64,000 nt of DNA from Pseudomonas viridiflava (GTDB lineage: Bacteria > Pseudomonadota > Gammaproteobacteria > Pseudomonadales > Pseudomonadaceae): the NCBI RefSeq assembly GCF_900573885.1, contig NZ_UPSE01000198.1:248001-312000 (forward strand), given 5' to 3'. Shown piece after piece: positions 45,168-54,882 of this stretch. The notes below the pieces were generated by a model. The model was not told the origin of the DNA. It did no database searches and was given only the letters and a program-made list of their open reading frames with translations. Position numbers and translations under genes: made by a program. Each line of letters starts with the position of its first letter. Within the stretch, counting starts at the first letter, position 1.

Positions 45168-45349
45168 GAGGGGCTCCAGGTTCATTTCGGCGGGGAGGGC
45201 GATGGTAGCAAAAAGCGCTGCGAGCCTGCAGCGCGCCGTGCTGATAGGCACTATCAGCGTTGTCGAACATGGCCGGGGGCCGCGTTGCGTGGTCGCAGGG
45301 GAGCGGCTAGAGTGCCGCCTTCTTTCTCAATCCTGTTTAGGAGTGCCCT

Positions 45350-45967
45350 GTGGAAATCGCCTGTCTCGACCTGGAAGGTGTGTTGGTTCCGGAAATCTGG
45401 ATCGCCTTCGCGGAAAAAACCGGTATCGACGCGCTCAAAGCCACCACCCGGGACATTCCGGACTACGACGTGCTGATGAAGCAGCGCCTGCGCATTCTTG
45501 ATGAGCACGGCCTGAAGCTCGCTGACATCCAGGAAGTGATCGCCACCCTCAAGCCGCTGGAAGGCGCGGTGGAGTTTGTGGACTGGCTGCGTGAGCGCTT
45601 CCAGGTGGTGATTCTTTCGGACACTTTCTACGAATTCTCCCAGCCGCTGATGCGCCAACTGGGTTTCCCGACCCTGCTGTGCCACAAGCTGATCACCGAC
45701 GAAACCGACCGCGTGGTGAGCTACCAACTGCGCCAGAAAGACCCCAAACGTCAGTCGGTGCTGGCGTTCAAGAGCCTGTACTACCGCGTAATCGCCGCTG
45801 GCGACTCGTACAACGACACCACCATGCTCAGCGAAGCCAACGCCGGCATCCTGTTCCACGCCCCGGAAAACGTGATCCGCGAATTCCCGCAGTTCCCGGC
45901 GGTGCACACGTATGAAGACTTGAAGAAAGAATTCATCAAAGCATCGAACCGCGAGCTGAGTTTGTAA
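45350..45967 (+). CDS. thrH: ThrH: phosphoserine phosphatase / homoserine kinase
   Basis: The 205-residue HAD-superfamily enzyme has MEIACLDLEGVLVPE with nucleophile Asp in DLEGV (Glu replacing the second Asp, as in ThrH), VVILSDTFYEF, and acidic AAGDSYNDTTML. ThrH of P. aeruginosa dephosphorylates phosphoserine and can transfer the phosphate to homoserine. GTG start. It is divergent from cysH. Confidence 0.95.
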   Translation: MEIACLDLEGVLVPEIWIAFAEKTGIDALKATTRDIPDYDVLMKQRLRILDEHGLKLADIQEVIATLKPLEGAVEFVDWLRERFQVVILSDTFYEFSQPLMRQLGFPTLLCHKLITDETDRVVSYQLRQKDPKRQSVLAFKSLYYRVIAAGDSYNDTTMLSEANAGILFHAPENVIREFPQFPAVHTYEDLKKEFIKASNRELSL

Positions 45968-45974
45968 TCGCCTC

Positions 45975-46090
45975 GTAGGTTGGGTTGAGCGCAGCGAAGC
46001 CCAGCATTGCGGTGCGTCGGCGTGCTTAGACCGATACGCGGAGCCCGTCGGGCTCCCTGTTGGGCTTCGCCTACGGCTCAACCCAACCTA
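45975..46090. repeat. Composite repeat, second copy
   Basis: gtaggttgggttgagc at 45975 and its inverse ending at 46090 enclose ggagcccgtcgggctccc, the same plan and length as 25304-25420. It sits between the convergent thrH and pabB genes. Confidence 0.85.
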
Positions 46091-46102
46091 TGCCTGTTGA
46101 AA

Positions 46103-47446
46103 TCAAAGCCCTTCCAGCGTCTGCAACAACACCCGCACTTTGGTGATCGATTCGTTGTATTCCGACCGCCACTGCGAGTCGGCGACGATGCCGCCGCCGC
46201 CCCAGCAATTCACCTTCCCGTCTTTGATCAGCAGGCTGCGGATAGCAATCGAGCTGTCCATTTCGCCGCGCACGTCCACGAACAATAACGAGCCGCAGTA
46301 GATCGCCCGCTGCGTGGGCTCCAGCTCGTCGATGATTTGCATGGCGCGAATTTTCGGCGCGCCGGTAATGGATCCGCCGGGGAAACTGTTGGCGAGTACA
46401 TCCAGGGCGTCGTTGCCCGGCGCCAGGGTGCCGGTTACGCAGCTCACCAGGTGATGCACGTTGGGGTAAGTCTCCAGCGCAAACAGCTGCGGCACCCGTA
46501 CCGAGCCGATCGCGCAGCTGCGGCCGAGGTCGTTGCGCAGCAGGTCGACGATCATCAGATTCTCGGCGCGGTCTTTGTGGCTGGCGAGCAGGTCGTCGGC
46601 GAAGGCCTGGTCTTCGGCGGGCGTCTGGCCCCGTGGCCGGGTGCCTTTGATGGGGCGGGTTTCGACCTGGCCGTCATGCACCTGTACGAATCGCTCCGGT
46701 GAAAAACTCACAATTGCCTGGTTATTGCCTAGCGCCACATAGCCGGAAAACGGGGTCGGGCAGGCCTTGCGCAGCGCTTGATAAGCCGACCACGGGTCGC
46801 CCTGGCAGGGCGCGCTGAAGCGCTGGGCGAAGTTCACCTGGTAGCAATCGCCGGCGTGGATATACGCCTGGATGCGCTCGAACGCCTGTTGGTACCGGAC
46901 CTCGCTGAGATTGGCGGAGAAGTCTTCGACAAGGCTAAAGGGCGCGCTGCTGGCTGGCGGCTCGCCCTCGAACACGTCGATCAGGCGCTGGCGCTCCGGC
47001 TCGGCCAGCGCCGGGTGAAACAGCAACTGGCTGCTGCCCGCCTGGTGGTCGCTGATCAGCGCCCAGCCGTACACACCCAGCTGCGCGTCCGGCAGGTGCA
47101 AGTCGTCCACTGCATTGGCCGGCAAGGTTTCCAGACGACGGCCGAAGTCGTAGCTCAAGTAGCCCATCAGGCCGCCCGCGAACGGCAGTTCATGGCCGGC
47201 TGGCACGTCGGCAGGGCCCAGTTGCGCCAGGGCGGCGCGCAGGCGCTGGATAAAGTCGTTGGCCGATTCGTCAGGCGCCGGTGCCAGCGCTGCCAATGGC
47301 CAAGCGCTCATAAGGTCATAGCGTGCACGCTGGGAAGTGGGCCGACCGCCGTCGAGCAGCAGCGCACCAGGTTCCTGGCGGATGTAGGAAAAGTACTCGA
47401 CGGGGTCTGCCCGATAGGGCAGCGGATGCAACGAACAGGTAGGCAT
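46103..47446 (-). CDS. pabB: Aminodeoxychorismate synthase component I
   Basis: The 447-residue enzyme aminates chorismate on the way to p-aminobenzoate and folate. It has the chorismate-binding fold: YQVNFAQRFSAP, RPIKGTRPRGQTPAED, DLLRNDLGRSCAIGSV, PGGSITGAPKIRAM and YCGSLLFVDVRG. The lysine in PIKGT is the PabB-specific catalytic residue (anthranilate synthase lacks it), so PabB is preferred over TrpE. ATG at 47446 chosen; an upstream TTG adds two residues. Confidence 0.94.
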   Translation of the reverse strand: MPTCSLHPLPYRADPVEYFSYIRQEPGALLLDGGRPTSQRARYDLMSAWPLAALAPAPDESANDFIQRLRAALAQLGPADVPAGHELPFAGGLMGYLSYDFGRRLETLPANAVDDLHLPDAQLGVYGWALISDHQAGSSQLLFHPALAEPERQRLIDVFEGEPPASSAPFSLVEDFSANLSEVRYQQAFERIQAYIHAGDCYQVNFAQRFSAPCQGDPWSAYQALRKACPTPFSGYVALGNNQAIVSFSPERFVQVHDGQVETRPIKGTRPRGQTPAEDQAFADDLLASHKDRAENLMIVDLLRNDLGRSCAIGSVRVPQLFALETYPNVHHLVSCVTGTLAPGNDALDVLANSFPGGSITGAPKIRAMQIIDELEPTQRAIYCGSLLFVDVRGEMDSSIAIRSLLIKDGKVNCWGGGGIVADSQWRSEYNESITKVRVLLQTLEGL

Positions 47447-47608
47447 GGGCAAGTCAGTCGGGCGCGGGCGCCGATTGTAGAGGGCCGCCAGCCTTGATCC
47501 TAGAGCGAGTGAGTGGGTTTACTCGGAGATAGCGAGCTGATTAGTATGGACAGATCCCAAGGGTACGAAATTTCCTATCAGAATAATAATTTTCAAGGGA
47601 TCCAGGTC

Positions 47609-50320
47609 ATGGATGAAGTGCACAATCCAGCCGCCGGTAGCCTCCTTCGTTCGAAGTTGCGACCTCCACATGTTCCCGCTGATTACTTGCCGCGCCCGCA
47701 CCTCAAAGCCGCGTTGGCAGCCAATCCGCATGCCCGGTTAATCCTGTTGTCGGCGCCCGCCGGCTTTGGCAAAACCAGCGCACTGGCCGCGTTGGCGCAG
47801 AGCTACGCCAACACGGGCAGCGCCGTGGCGTGGTTCTCCCTGAGCCCCGAAGACGACGACCCTTCGCGCTTCTTTCAGCAACTCATCGATGCCTTGCGCG
47901 CCGCCATTCCCGGCGTCGGTCAGGATGCCCTCGCGTATCTGCAAAACACCATGCGCGTGCCTGCCGCGGCCTTGATGGAAAGCCTGCTGGCCGACCTCGC
48001 GCAGCGCGAGCAGCCTTTGTTGCTGGTGCTCGATGACTTGCATCTGGTGCAGGACGCCGAGCTGTTAAGCAGCCTTAACCGGCTGGTGAAACTGGCGCCG
48101 CCGGGCTTTGTGCTGGCGGTGGGCAGCCGCTCCACGCCGTCGCTGAATCTGGCGACCTGGCGCGCCAAGGAAGTGCTGCTGGAAATCGGCGCGCCGGAGC
48201 TGCGCATGAGTAAGGCCGAAACCCGCGAGTACCTCGACCGTGGCGGCCTGCATCTGGATGAAGTGGCCCTCGACGCCCTGCATTCGCGCACCGAAGGCTG
48301 GGTGGTGGGCGTGCACCTGGCCAGCCTGTGGCTGCGCCATCAGCCGCAAGCCAGCGAGCAGATGGTAGAGCTGGGTGGCGATCAGGTTGCGGTTGGCGAT
48401 TACCTGCTGCGCAGCGTGTTCGAGCAGTTGTCTGCCGACATGCAGGACGTGCTGCTGGCCCTGGGCGTGGCCACGCAACTGAGTGGCGACCTGGCCAATG
48501 CCCTGACCGGGCGCCAGGACGGCCAGCAACTGCTGGAAAAACTCGAGGCCATGCAGCTGTTCCTGCTGCCGCTGGACCGCGAACGGCAGTGGTATCGCTT
48601 CCACAATCTGTTTGCCGACTTTCTCCGCTCACGTCTGAAAGAGCGCGACCCTGAGCGCCTCAGCCAGCTGCATTTCAACGCCAGCCTGTGGTTCACCAAC
48701 CACCACATGCAAAACCTCGCCATCGAGCACGCCTGCCTGGCCGACGACCCGCAAATGCTCGCGGCGCTGGTGGATGGCTGTGGCCTCGAGCTGATCAATC
48801 GCGGGCAACTGAACCTGATCTACCGCTGGCGCCAGCGCGTGCCGGACGACATTGCCGAACGCTTTCCGGTATTGGTGCTGGCCGATGTCTGGAGCCGCGC
48901 CGCCGAGCTGTCGTTGCCGGAAGCCAACGGCATGCTGGATGAATTGCTGGCGCGCTGGGGCAAGCACAAATCCGAAGAGCCGCTGAGTGACAAGGTGCTG
49001 GCAACGCTGGCAATCAAAGCGGTACTGGCCCTGCAGAAAGATGACCTCGACACCTGCGTGGTGCTGGCGCGCAAGGTGGAAGCGCAACTGGGCCAGCACA
49101 CCGCCTTCCTTGAAGTTGCGCTGCTGATTATCGGCGCGCTGGCGCTGGTGATGCTGGCCCAACCCGAGCAGGCACGACGGCTGCTGGCCCTGGCGCAGCA
49201 ACGCAAGCATTTCCTCGAAGGCCGTTACCTCGACATGCAGCTGGCCAACGTTGAAATTCTGCTGTGTCTGGAGCAGGGGCAGGTCAAGCAGGCGCAGCTG
49301 TTGTTCGATCAGCTGCGGGCGCGGCTGATTCCCTGGTTTGGCGAAAAGTCCCGCGCGCTGGCGCTGCCGACCATCACCGAGTCGCTGGTGGCGTATCAGC
49401 AAGGGCGCTTCCAGGCGCTGGAGGAAAACCTCGGCTGGGCGCTGGGCAAGCTCGACGTGATCAACCCCATCGACCTCTACGCCCAGGGCATGCTCAGCCT
49501 GGCGCGCACCCAGCGAATTCAGGAAAAGCCCAAGGACGCGCAGACCACCCTGGTGTTGATGCAAAACCTGGCGGCGCGCAACCAGTCGTGGCGCTTTTAT
49601 GCCCAGGCGGCCGGCGAGGAAATTGCGCTGATTCTGCAAGAGCCGGCCACCGACCGCATCAAGCGCGCCGAGGCGCGTTTTCAGGGCGTCGACTGGCCCA
49701 AGCTGGCCGCGCCCTACAAGGCCATGAGCTTTAACCCGGTGTTGTGGGTGCAGGGCCTGACCCGCATCCGCCTGCAACAGGCGCGCGCCCATTACAGCGA
49801 GGCGCTGCACGAAATCACCCAACTGCGCAGCCAATTGCAAAATGGCTGGCATGGCCTGCAACGCTTGCGGCTGGATCTGCTTTCAGCGCTGAGCTATCAG
49901 CGTCTGGGCTATCAGGAACGGGCGCAGTCGCTGCTGGTGCAGTGCCTGATCAGCGCCGAGCGTGAAGGCGTGCGCAGTCTGTTTATCGAGGAAGGCGAGG
50001 GCATTCGCCTGCTGCTGCAGAACCTCGAAGCGGCCGAGCGCCAGCCGGCGCTGCAAGGCTTTATTCGCGGCCTGCTCGCCGTGTGGCCGGGGCAGGACGC
50101 GCGCAAGTCGCTGGAGGTGCTGGAAGAAGGCCTCACCGAGCGCGAGCGCGACGTGGTGTTGCTGGCGGCCAAGGGCATGTCCAACGAAGAAATCGGCCAG
50201 CAATTGGCGCTGGCGCTGGGCACGGTGAAATGGCACCTGCACAACATTTACGAGAAGCTCAAAGTGCGCAATCGGACCCAAGCCATCCGTCGCGCCCGTG
50301 AATTGGGACTGCTGCAATGA
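47609..50320 (+). CDS. MalT-like LuxR (LAL) regulator 1
   Basis: The roughly 903-residue regulator has an N-terminal NTPase (Walker A SAPAGFGKTSAL near residue 55, Walker B LLLVLDDLHLV near 145). A long helical TPR-like middle follows, and the C-terminal LuxR HTH at 840-900 reads LTERERDVVLLAAKGMSNEE, GTVKWHLHNIYEKL. LALs such as MalT bind an inducer and activate transcription as oligomers. The start is uncertain: ATG at 47609 has aaggg/agg upstream, while ATG 47546 or GTG 47513 would add 21 or 32 residues. It overlaps the next regulator by ATGA and precedes the Fil/Fap-like cluster. Confidence 0.9.
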   Translation: MDEVHNPAAGSLLRSKLRPPHVPADYLPRPHLKAALAANPHARLILLSAPAGFGKTSALAALAQSYANTGSAVAWFSLSPEDDDPSRFFQQLIDALRAAIPGVGQDALAYLQNTMRVPAAALMESLLADLAQREQPLLLVLDDLHLVQDAELLSSLNRLVKLAPPGFVLAVGSRSTPSLNLATWRAKEVLLEIGAPELRMSKAETREYLDRGGLHLDEVALDALHSRTEGWVVGVHLASLWLRHQPQASEQMVELGGDQVAVGDYLLRSVFEQLSADMQDVLLALGVATQLSGDLANALTGRQDGQQLLEKLEAMQLFLLPLDRERQWYRFHNLFADFLRSRLKERDPERLSQLHFNASLWFTNHHMQNLAIEHACLADDPQMLAALVDGCGLELINRGQLNLIYRWRQRVPDDIAERFPVLVLADVWSRAAELSLPEANGMLDELLARWGKHKSEEPLSDKVLATLAIKAVLALQKDDLDTCVVLARKVEAQLGQHTAFLEVALLIIGALALVMLAQPEQARRLLALAQQRKHFLEGRYLDMQLANVEILLCLEQGQVKQAQLLFDQLRARLIPWFGEKSRALALPTITESLVAYQQGRFQALEENLGWALGKLDVINPIDLYAQGMLSLARTQRIQEKPKDAQTTLVLMQNLAARNQSWRFYAQAAGEEIALILQEPATDRIKRAEARFQGVDWPKLAAPYKAMSFNPVLWVQGLTRIRLQQARAHYSEALHEITQLRSQLQNGWHGLQRLRLDLLSALSYQRLGYQERAQSLLVQCLISAEREGVRSLFIEEGEGIRLLLQNLEAAERQPALQGFIRGLLAVWPGQDARKSLEVLEEGLTERERDVVLLAAKGMSNEEIGQQLALALGTVKWHLHNIYEKLKVRNRTQAIRRARELGLLQ

Positions 50321-53049
50321 ACACCACCGTAACCGGTTCACTCGCCCATCTGCCTACCTTGCCGCTGCTGCGCACCAAGCTGTTTCCCGCCGATGCGGGT
50401 GGACGTCCGCAACTGCTGCGCCAGGCCCTTATCGAACGGTTGTACGCCTCGCGCTCGCAGCGCCTGGTGATTCTCAGCGCGCCGGCCGGCTTTGGTAAAA
50501 GCACGGTGCTGGCCCAGTATCGTCAGCGCCTGCTGGGCACCAATGCCCGCGTGGCGTGGCTTTCCTGCGACGAAGCCGACAGCGAGCCGCAGCGCCTGCT
50601 GCAATACCTGGTGGCTGCCATCAATGCCGTGGCGCCGGGCTTTGGCAGCAACACCGCCGGCCTGTTGCAGGGTGACGTGAGCTGGCCGCAAGAAGCGCTG
50701 ATCGATGCGTTTCTGGCCGACCTCAAGCGCCTGGACGGCGACGTGTACATCATGCTCGACGACTTCCACCACATTCGCCACGCGGCCATGGGCCCGGCGG
50801 TGCGCTACCTCATCGAACACCTGCCGACCACCGTGCACCTGCTTGCCAGCACCCGTTACCAGGCGCAGTTGCTGGTCGAAGAACCGTCGCTGAAACCCTG
50901 GACGCTGTGGCTGAAAGCCGAAGACCTGCGCCTGAGCTTTGACGAAACCGCTGCCTATTTCCGCGAAGTGAAAGAGCTGGTACTCAGCCGCGACGAACTG
51001 ACCCTGTTGCAGAACCGCACCGAGGGCTGGATTACCGCCCTGCACCTGGCGGCGCTGGCCTTGGCCCGCCACCCGGACCGTGCGGCGTTTCTGGCCGGGC
51101 TTTCGGGCACTGAGCGAAACATTGCCGACTACTTGGCTGAAGATGTGGTCGCCAGCCTGCCCGACAGCTTGCAGCTGTTTCTTGACCACACCTCGGTGCT
51201 CGACGAGTTCAACGCCGAGCTGTGCAACGCCCTGACCGGGCGACGCGACGGCATCGAAATGCTGGCGCGTCTGCAAACCGAGCAGTTGTTCATCATTCCG
51301 CTGGACGAGCATGGCGAGTGGTTCCGTTATCACCATCTGTTTGCCGAATTCCTGCAAGGCCGTTTGGCCCGGCACGGCGACCCGACCACCTTGCTGCACT
51401 CGGCCGCGCGCTGGTGCGAAAGCCATGAGCTGCCCGATCGCTCCATCAAGTACGCCTTGCGTGCCCGCGACTACGCCTTCGCCGCCGAACTGCTGGAACG
51501 CCAGGGCGCCAAGCTGATCGCCAGCAACCGCGTGTACGGCATTCTCGCCATTCTGAAAAGCGTGCCCACCGACGTTATTCGCGAGCACCCGGTGTTTCAG
51601 ATTTTCTACGCCTGGCAGCTGGCCTTCGAGCAGAAATTCGCGGACGCCGAAGCGCTGATCGAGGAGGTCAGCAACCGTCTGCTGCAAGGGCGCGGGCAAA
51701 CGCTGCATTTCGCCTTGGTCGAGCTGCTTGCCGCCGCGCAAGTGCTCAAGGCGCTGGTGTTGTTGTACCAGGACAAACTTGAAGCCTGCCTGAAAGTGGC
51801 GCGCCATTGGCTAGGCATGGCGCCGGACAACCAGCCGGTGTTTCGCGTCAGCCTGTCGTGCGTTCAGGCGGCGGCGTACGCCTTGCTCGGCGACTTCGGC
51901 GAGGCGGCCAAATCCATCGCGCTGGCGCGGGACAACCTGCGCCAGACCGAGAGCGAATACCTGCATGCCATGACCAGCCTGATCGAGTCGCTGATCTGCA
52001 AAGAAAGTGGCGAGCTGGAGCGCGGCCGTGAATTGGCCGAGGCCGCGCGCGGTCGGGTAGAGCGGGTGTTCGGCCGTCGCAGCCGGGTGGGTGGCCCGCT
52101 GGCCTTGGCCTACGCCGACTTGCTGTATGAGCAGGATCGCCACGCCGCCATTCTGGCCGAACTGCCGTTGGCGACCACCTGGCGCGATGTGGCCACGCCC
52201 ACGGAATTGATCAGCCGCGGCAAATTGGTGATGGCTCGTGCGCGGTTCTTCGCCGGCGAGCCGGAGCAGGGGCTGGCCCAGCTGGGCGAATGGCTGGGGG
52301 AATTGCATGGCGCCGGTTACGAGCGCGTATTCGCCTTGGGCATGAGCTGCAAAGTGCAGTTTTTGTTGTGGCTGCAGCGGCCCAATGAAGCCGAGCGCAT
52401 TTGCCTGCAAATGCAGCAGCACTTGGCCGTTTTGCCGCCGGGCCGTTATCTGGATGCCGAAACCGCCATGGCCTTGTCGGAAGGGCGCCTGGCGCTGTGC
52501 GAGCGCCGTGCTGATAAAGCCCAGGCCGCCCTCGAAGCGTGCCTGGCAAAACAGACCGCCGAGCACCAGCGCGACCGTCGCCTGCGCTTGTCGCTGTTAC
52601 TTTCTGTGGCGTACTGGCGCAAAGGTAACAGCGAAAAAGCCTTCGCCTTGTTTCAACCGACTCTCGAAGACGCCTGGAACAGTGGCTACCGCCGCCTGTT
52701 CCAAGACGACGCGTTATGGCTGCTACCGCTCTGGGACGCCTGGCGCGCGGCTGAGCCCAAGCGCGCTGCGCCCTGGCAAGGGCTGGCCGAAACCTTGCGC
52801 GAGCAATGCCGTCGGCTATCGGTAGACCCGGAAAGTTTCAATGAAAATCAGGATGTTAGTCACCGCGAGCGGGAGATTCTGCGCTTCGTCGCGGCCGGGC
52901 TTTCCAACCGCGATATTGCCCAGGCGGTGCACCTCTCCGAAGCCACGATCAAGTGGCATCTGCATAACCTCTTCAACAAGCTCGGCGTACGCAGCCGAAC
53001 CCAGGCTGTGCTGAAAGGCAAAAGCATGGGGCTGCTCAGCGAGGCCTGA
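50317..53049 (+). CDS. MalT-like LuxR (LAL) regulator 2
   Basis: The 910-residue regulator has the same plan as the one upstream. Walker A is SAPAGFGKSTVL near residue 56, Walker B VYIMLDDFHHI near 147, and a TPR-like solenoid follows. The C-terminal HTH reads SHREREILRFVAAGLSNRDI, SEATIKWHLHNLFNKLGV. The ATG overlaps the stop of regulator 1, so both are made together, suggesting duplication and possibly hetero-oligomers. A terminator follows. I infer that they control the surface-protein cluster directly downstream. Confidence 0.92.
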   Translation: MNTTVTGSLAHLPTLPLLRTKLFPADAGGRPQLLRQALIERLYASRSQRLVILSAPAGFGKSTVLAQYRQRLLGTNARVAWLSCDEADSEPQRLLQYLVAAINAVAPGFGSNTAGLLQGDVSWPQEALIDAFLADLKRLDGDVYIMLDDFHHIRHAAMGPAVRYLIEHLPTTVHLLASTRYQAQLLVEEPSLKPWTLWLKAEDLRLSFDETAAYFREVKELVLSRDELTLLQNRTEGWITALHLAALALARHPDRAAFLAGLSGTERNIADYLAEDVVASLPDSLQLFLDHTSVLDEFNAELCNALTGRRDGIEMLARLQTEQLFIIPLDEHGEWFRYHHLFAEFLQGRLARHGDPTTLLHSAARWCESHELPDRSIKYALRARDYAFAAELLERQGAKLIASNRVYGILAILKSVPTDVIREHPVFQIFYAWQLAFEQKFADAEALIEEVSNRLLQGRGQTLHFALVELLAAAQVLKALVLLYQDKLEACLKVARHWLGMAPDNQPVFRVSLSCVQAAAYALLGDFGEAAKSIALARDNLRQTESEYLHAMTSLIESLICKESGELERGRELAEAARGRVERVFGRRSRVGGPLALAYADLLYEQDRHAAILAELPLATTWRDVATPTELISRGKLVMARARFFAGEPEQGLAQLGEWLGELHGAGYERVFALGMSCKVQFLLWLQRPNEAERICLQMQQHLAVLPPGRYLDAETAMALSEGRLALCERRADKAQAALEACLAKQTAEHQRDRRLRLSLLLSVAYWRKGNSEKAFALFQPTLEDAWNSGYRRLFQDDALWLLPLWDAWRAAEPKRAAPWQGLAETLREQCRRLSVDPESFNENQDVSHREREILRFVAAGLSNRDIAQAVHLSEATIKWHLHNLFNKLGVRSRTQAVLKGKSMGLLSEA

Positions 53050-53112
53050 AAAAACTGCTGCGCTCGGTTTGGCGGCGTTAAAAACGGGCTAAAGATGCTC
53101 ATTGGCTACGGC

Positions 53113-53137
53113 CAACTGGGCTTTTTCGCCCGTTTTT
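53113..53137 (+). terminator. Terminator after the paired LuxR genes
   Basis: gggc-tttttc-gccc stem with a flanking act/cgt, followed by six T. It separates the regulators from the surface-protein cluster, which must then have its own promoter. Confidence 0.8.
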
Positions 53138-53426
53138 TCCTCGCCTGACCCTCGCCCGCGCCGTTTTTAATCGGGTGAAGGCTGGCGATGTGCTACCGCG
53201 CCTTGGCGCATGGCCATCGTCCATCCCTTGGATGGGCTGGCAGCCGGGTCTGCACTCAGTAGCTTTGTCACAGGGCGCGAAGCATCAGGCTTCACGAATC
53301 CAGGTCTGTCGTTACCAGGAAGGGCGCGACAGGCATGGGGATCGACGCGAGTTGATCCAGTTGTCGGTTACAGGAGTGGCCGGCAACACCCGGGGATACC
53401 CACCTGTGATCTTGGAGATAAAAACA
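53138..53426 (+). promoter_or_regulatory. Promoter/leader region of the Fil/Fap-like cluster
   Basis: About 290 bases without a gene. They should carry the promoter and any LAL operator. A small dyad, ccatcccttggatgg, lies near 53222. The first cluster gene has ggag 9 bases before its ATG. No clear -35/-10 pair was identified. Confidence 0.4.
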
Positions 53427-53891
53427 ATGAAAAGCCTCAAACAACTCGCTCTTGCTGCAGCTGTACTGGCTGCACCTTTCATGGCTCAGGCCGATCTGCG
53501 CGCAATGGACGATTCCGCGCTGTCGAGCGTAACCGGCCAGGACGGGATCAGCATCTCCGGTAACTTCGGCGGTAGCGTCGGTAACGTGAAGTACACCGAC
53601 AACGACACCGGCGGCGGTAGCTTGAACCTCACCAACGTTGGCTTCACCGGCTTCACCATCTCCGATGCCAACCCGCTGAAAATCGACGTAGTCACCACCT
53701 CTATCGGTGGTACCGACACTCAGCAACTGGCCATCAGCCTGCCCAACATGACCGGTACCGTGTCGGTTGGCGGTATCTACGTGGGCGGTACCTACGCCAA
53801 CGGCTCGACCACTGGCGCTGCCAGCATCGGCTCGCTGGCTATCTCCGATATCAACATGGCGGGCACCACCGTCAAGGTATGGGGACACTGA
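53427..53891 (+). CDS. Secreted Gly/Thr/Ser-rich beta protein (DUF6160/FilA-like)
   Basis: The 154-residue protein has a signal peptide MKSLKQLALAAAVLAAPFMA, then the conserved start of this family LRAMDDSALSSVTGQDGISI. The rest is low-complexity beta-type sequence rich in Gly, Thr, Ser and Asn, with repeated ISxxN and GSVG units and no Cys. This fits a small exported or surface-assembled protein (FilA-like in Acinetobacter annotations). A strong hairpin just after the gene would make it more abundant than the downstream genes, as expected of a structural subunit. Confidence 0.8.
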   Translation: MKSLKQLALAAAVLAAPFMAQADLRAMDDSALSSVTGQDGISISGNFGGSVGNVKYTDNDTGGGSLNLTNVGFTGFTISDANPLKIDVVTTSIGGTDTQQLAISLPNMTGTVSVGGIYVGGTYANGSTTGAASIGSLAISDINMAGTTVKVWGH

Positions 53892-53916
53892 GTTAGCAAC
53901 ACCCCTTGCTAACCCG

Positions 53917-53949
53917 AAGCCTTATCGGTTCGTGCCGGTAAGGCTTTTT
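53917..53949 (+). terminator. Attenuator-type terminator after the small secreted gene
   Basis: aagccttatcgg (53917-53928) pairs with ccggtaaggctt (53935-53946), followed by T residues. It lies inside the cluster, 25 bases after the first gene, so partial read-through could set a high ratio of first gene to the rest. Confidence 0.8.
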
Positions 53950-54035
53950 CCAATGCTCAGAGTTAAAACGCGTCGAGCGACGGTCCGGCTTTTTAACGAG
54001 GCATGGCCTAAGCGCAGGCAGTTTTTGGACCTGTA

Positions 54036-54797
54036 ATGATCGAAATTCTTATTGGCAGTCTGCTCGGCGTATTGGGCTTCACCGAAGCGGTGGACACCAA
54101 ACCGCCGGCCCAAGGCACGGTCAACCTGACCCAACAGCTCACCCCGGGCATGCCCATGCGCGAGTCGGTGACGCTGGAGCCGATGAGCCAACTGCAATTT
54201 CGCAACGTCATCCGTCAGGCCTACGACTACAGCTGTGGTTCGGCGGCGCTGACCACCATGCTCGACTATTTCCTGGGGCGTGACCTGCAGGAAAGGCAGG
54301 TGATGGAAGGGCTGTTGCGCTACGGCGAAGCCGACCGAATTGTCGAGCGGCGGGGCTTTTCCCTGCTGGATATGAAGCGTTTCGTGGCCGCGCTTGGCTA
54401 CAAGAGCGGCGGGTTTCGCGCGGCGTTTTCCGACCTGGACGAGCTGGAGCACCCGGCTCTGGTGCCCATCGAATACGCCGGCTTCAAGCATTTTGTGGTG
54501 GTGCGCGATGTGTACAACGAGCACGTGTTCGTCGCCGATCCGGCGCTGGGCAACATCAGTTTTACCCGCGCGCGCTTTGAAGAAATCTGGGACCAGAACG
54601 TGTTGTTCGTGATTTACCCCAGCGGCCAGGAACCGAAAAACGCCATGGCCCTGACCGAGAAAGACCTGCGTCTGGTGGACGACCGCACCGTAAGCCTGCT
54701 GGCGTTTCGCGAGTTTCCCCAGATCAGCAAATTCACCACGAACCAGGCCGACGAGCTGGGTTCGGACGGCAACATTCGCTACATCCGCCGCAAATAG
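54036..54797 (+). CDS. C39 peptidase-like protein (FapD/FilB-like)
   Basis: The 253-residue protein has QAYDYSCGSAALTTMLDYF, the C39 cysteine-peptidase nucleophile. FKHFVVVRDVYNEHVF carries the histidine and VADPALG the Asp, so the catalytic triad appears intact. A short hydrophobic N-terminus may be a signal. C39 domains cut double-glycine leaders of exported peptides, and FapD in the Pseudomonas Fap amyloid system is this type. Here the small secreted protein upstream is the obvious candidate substrate. It lies 86 bases before the barrel gene. Confidence 0.88.
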   Translation: MIEILIGSLLGVLGFTEAVDTKPPAQGTVNLTQQLTPGMPMRESVTLEPMSQLQFRNVIRQAYDYSCGSAALTTMLDYFLGRDLQERQVMEGLLRYGEADRIVERRGFSLLDMKRFVAALGYKSGGFRAAFSDLDELEHPALVPIEYAGFKHFVVVRDVYNEHVFVADPALGNISFTRARFEEIWDQNVLFVIYPSGQEPKNAMALTEKDLRLVDDRTVSLLAFREFPQISKFTTNQADELGSDGNIRYIRRK

Positions 54798-54882
54798 CAG
54801 CACCTGAAAAACAGACAAACAAGACCGACACGTACGGCAAGACCTGCCCGGCATAACAAAAAAATAACTGGGGATTGGCGTC

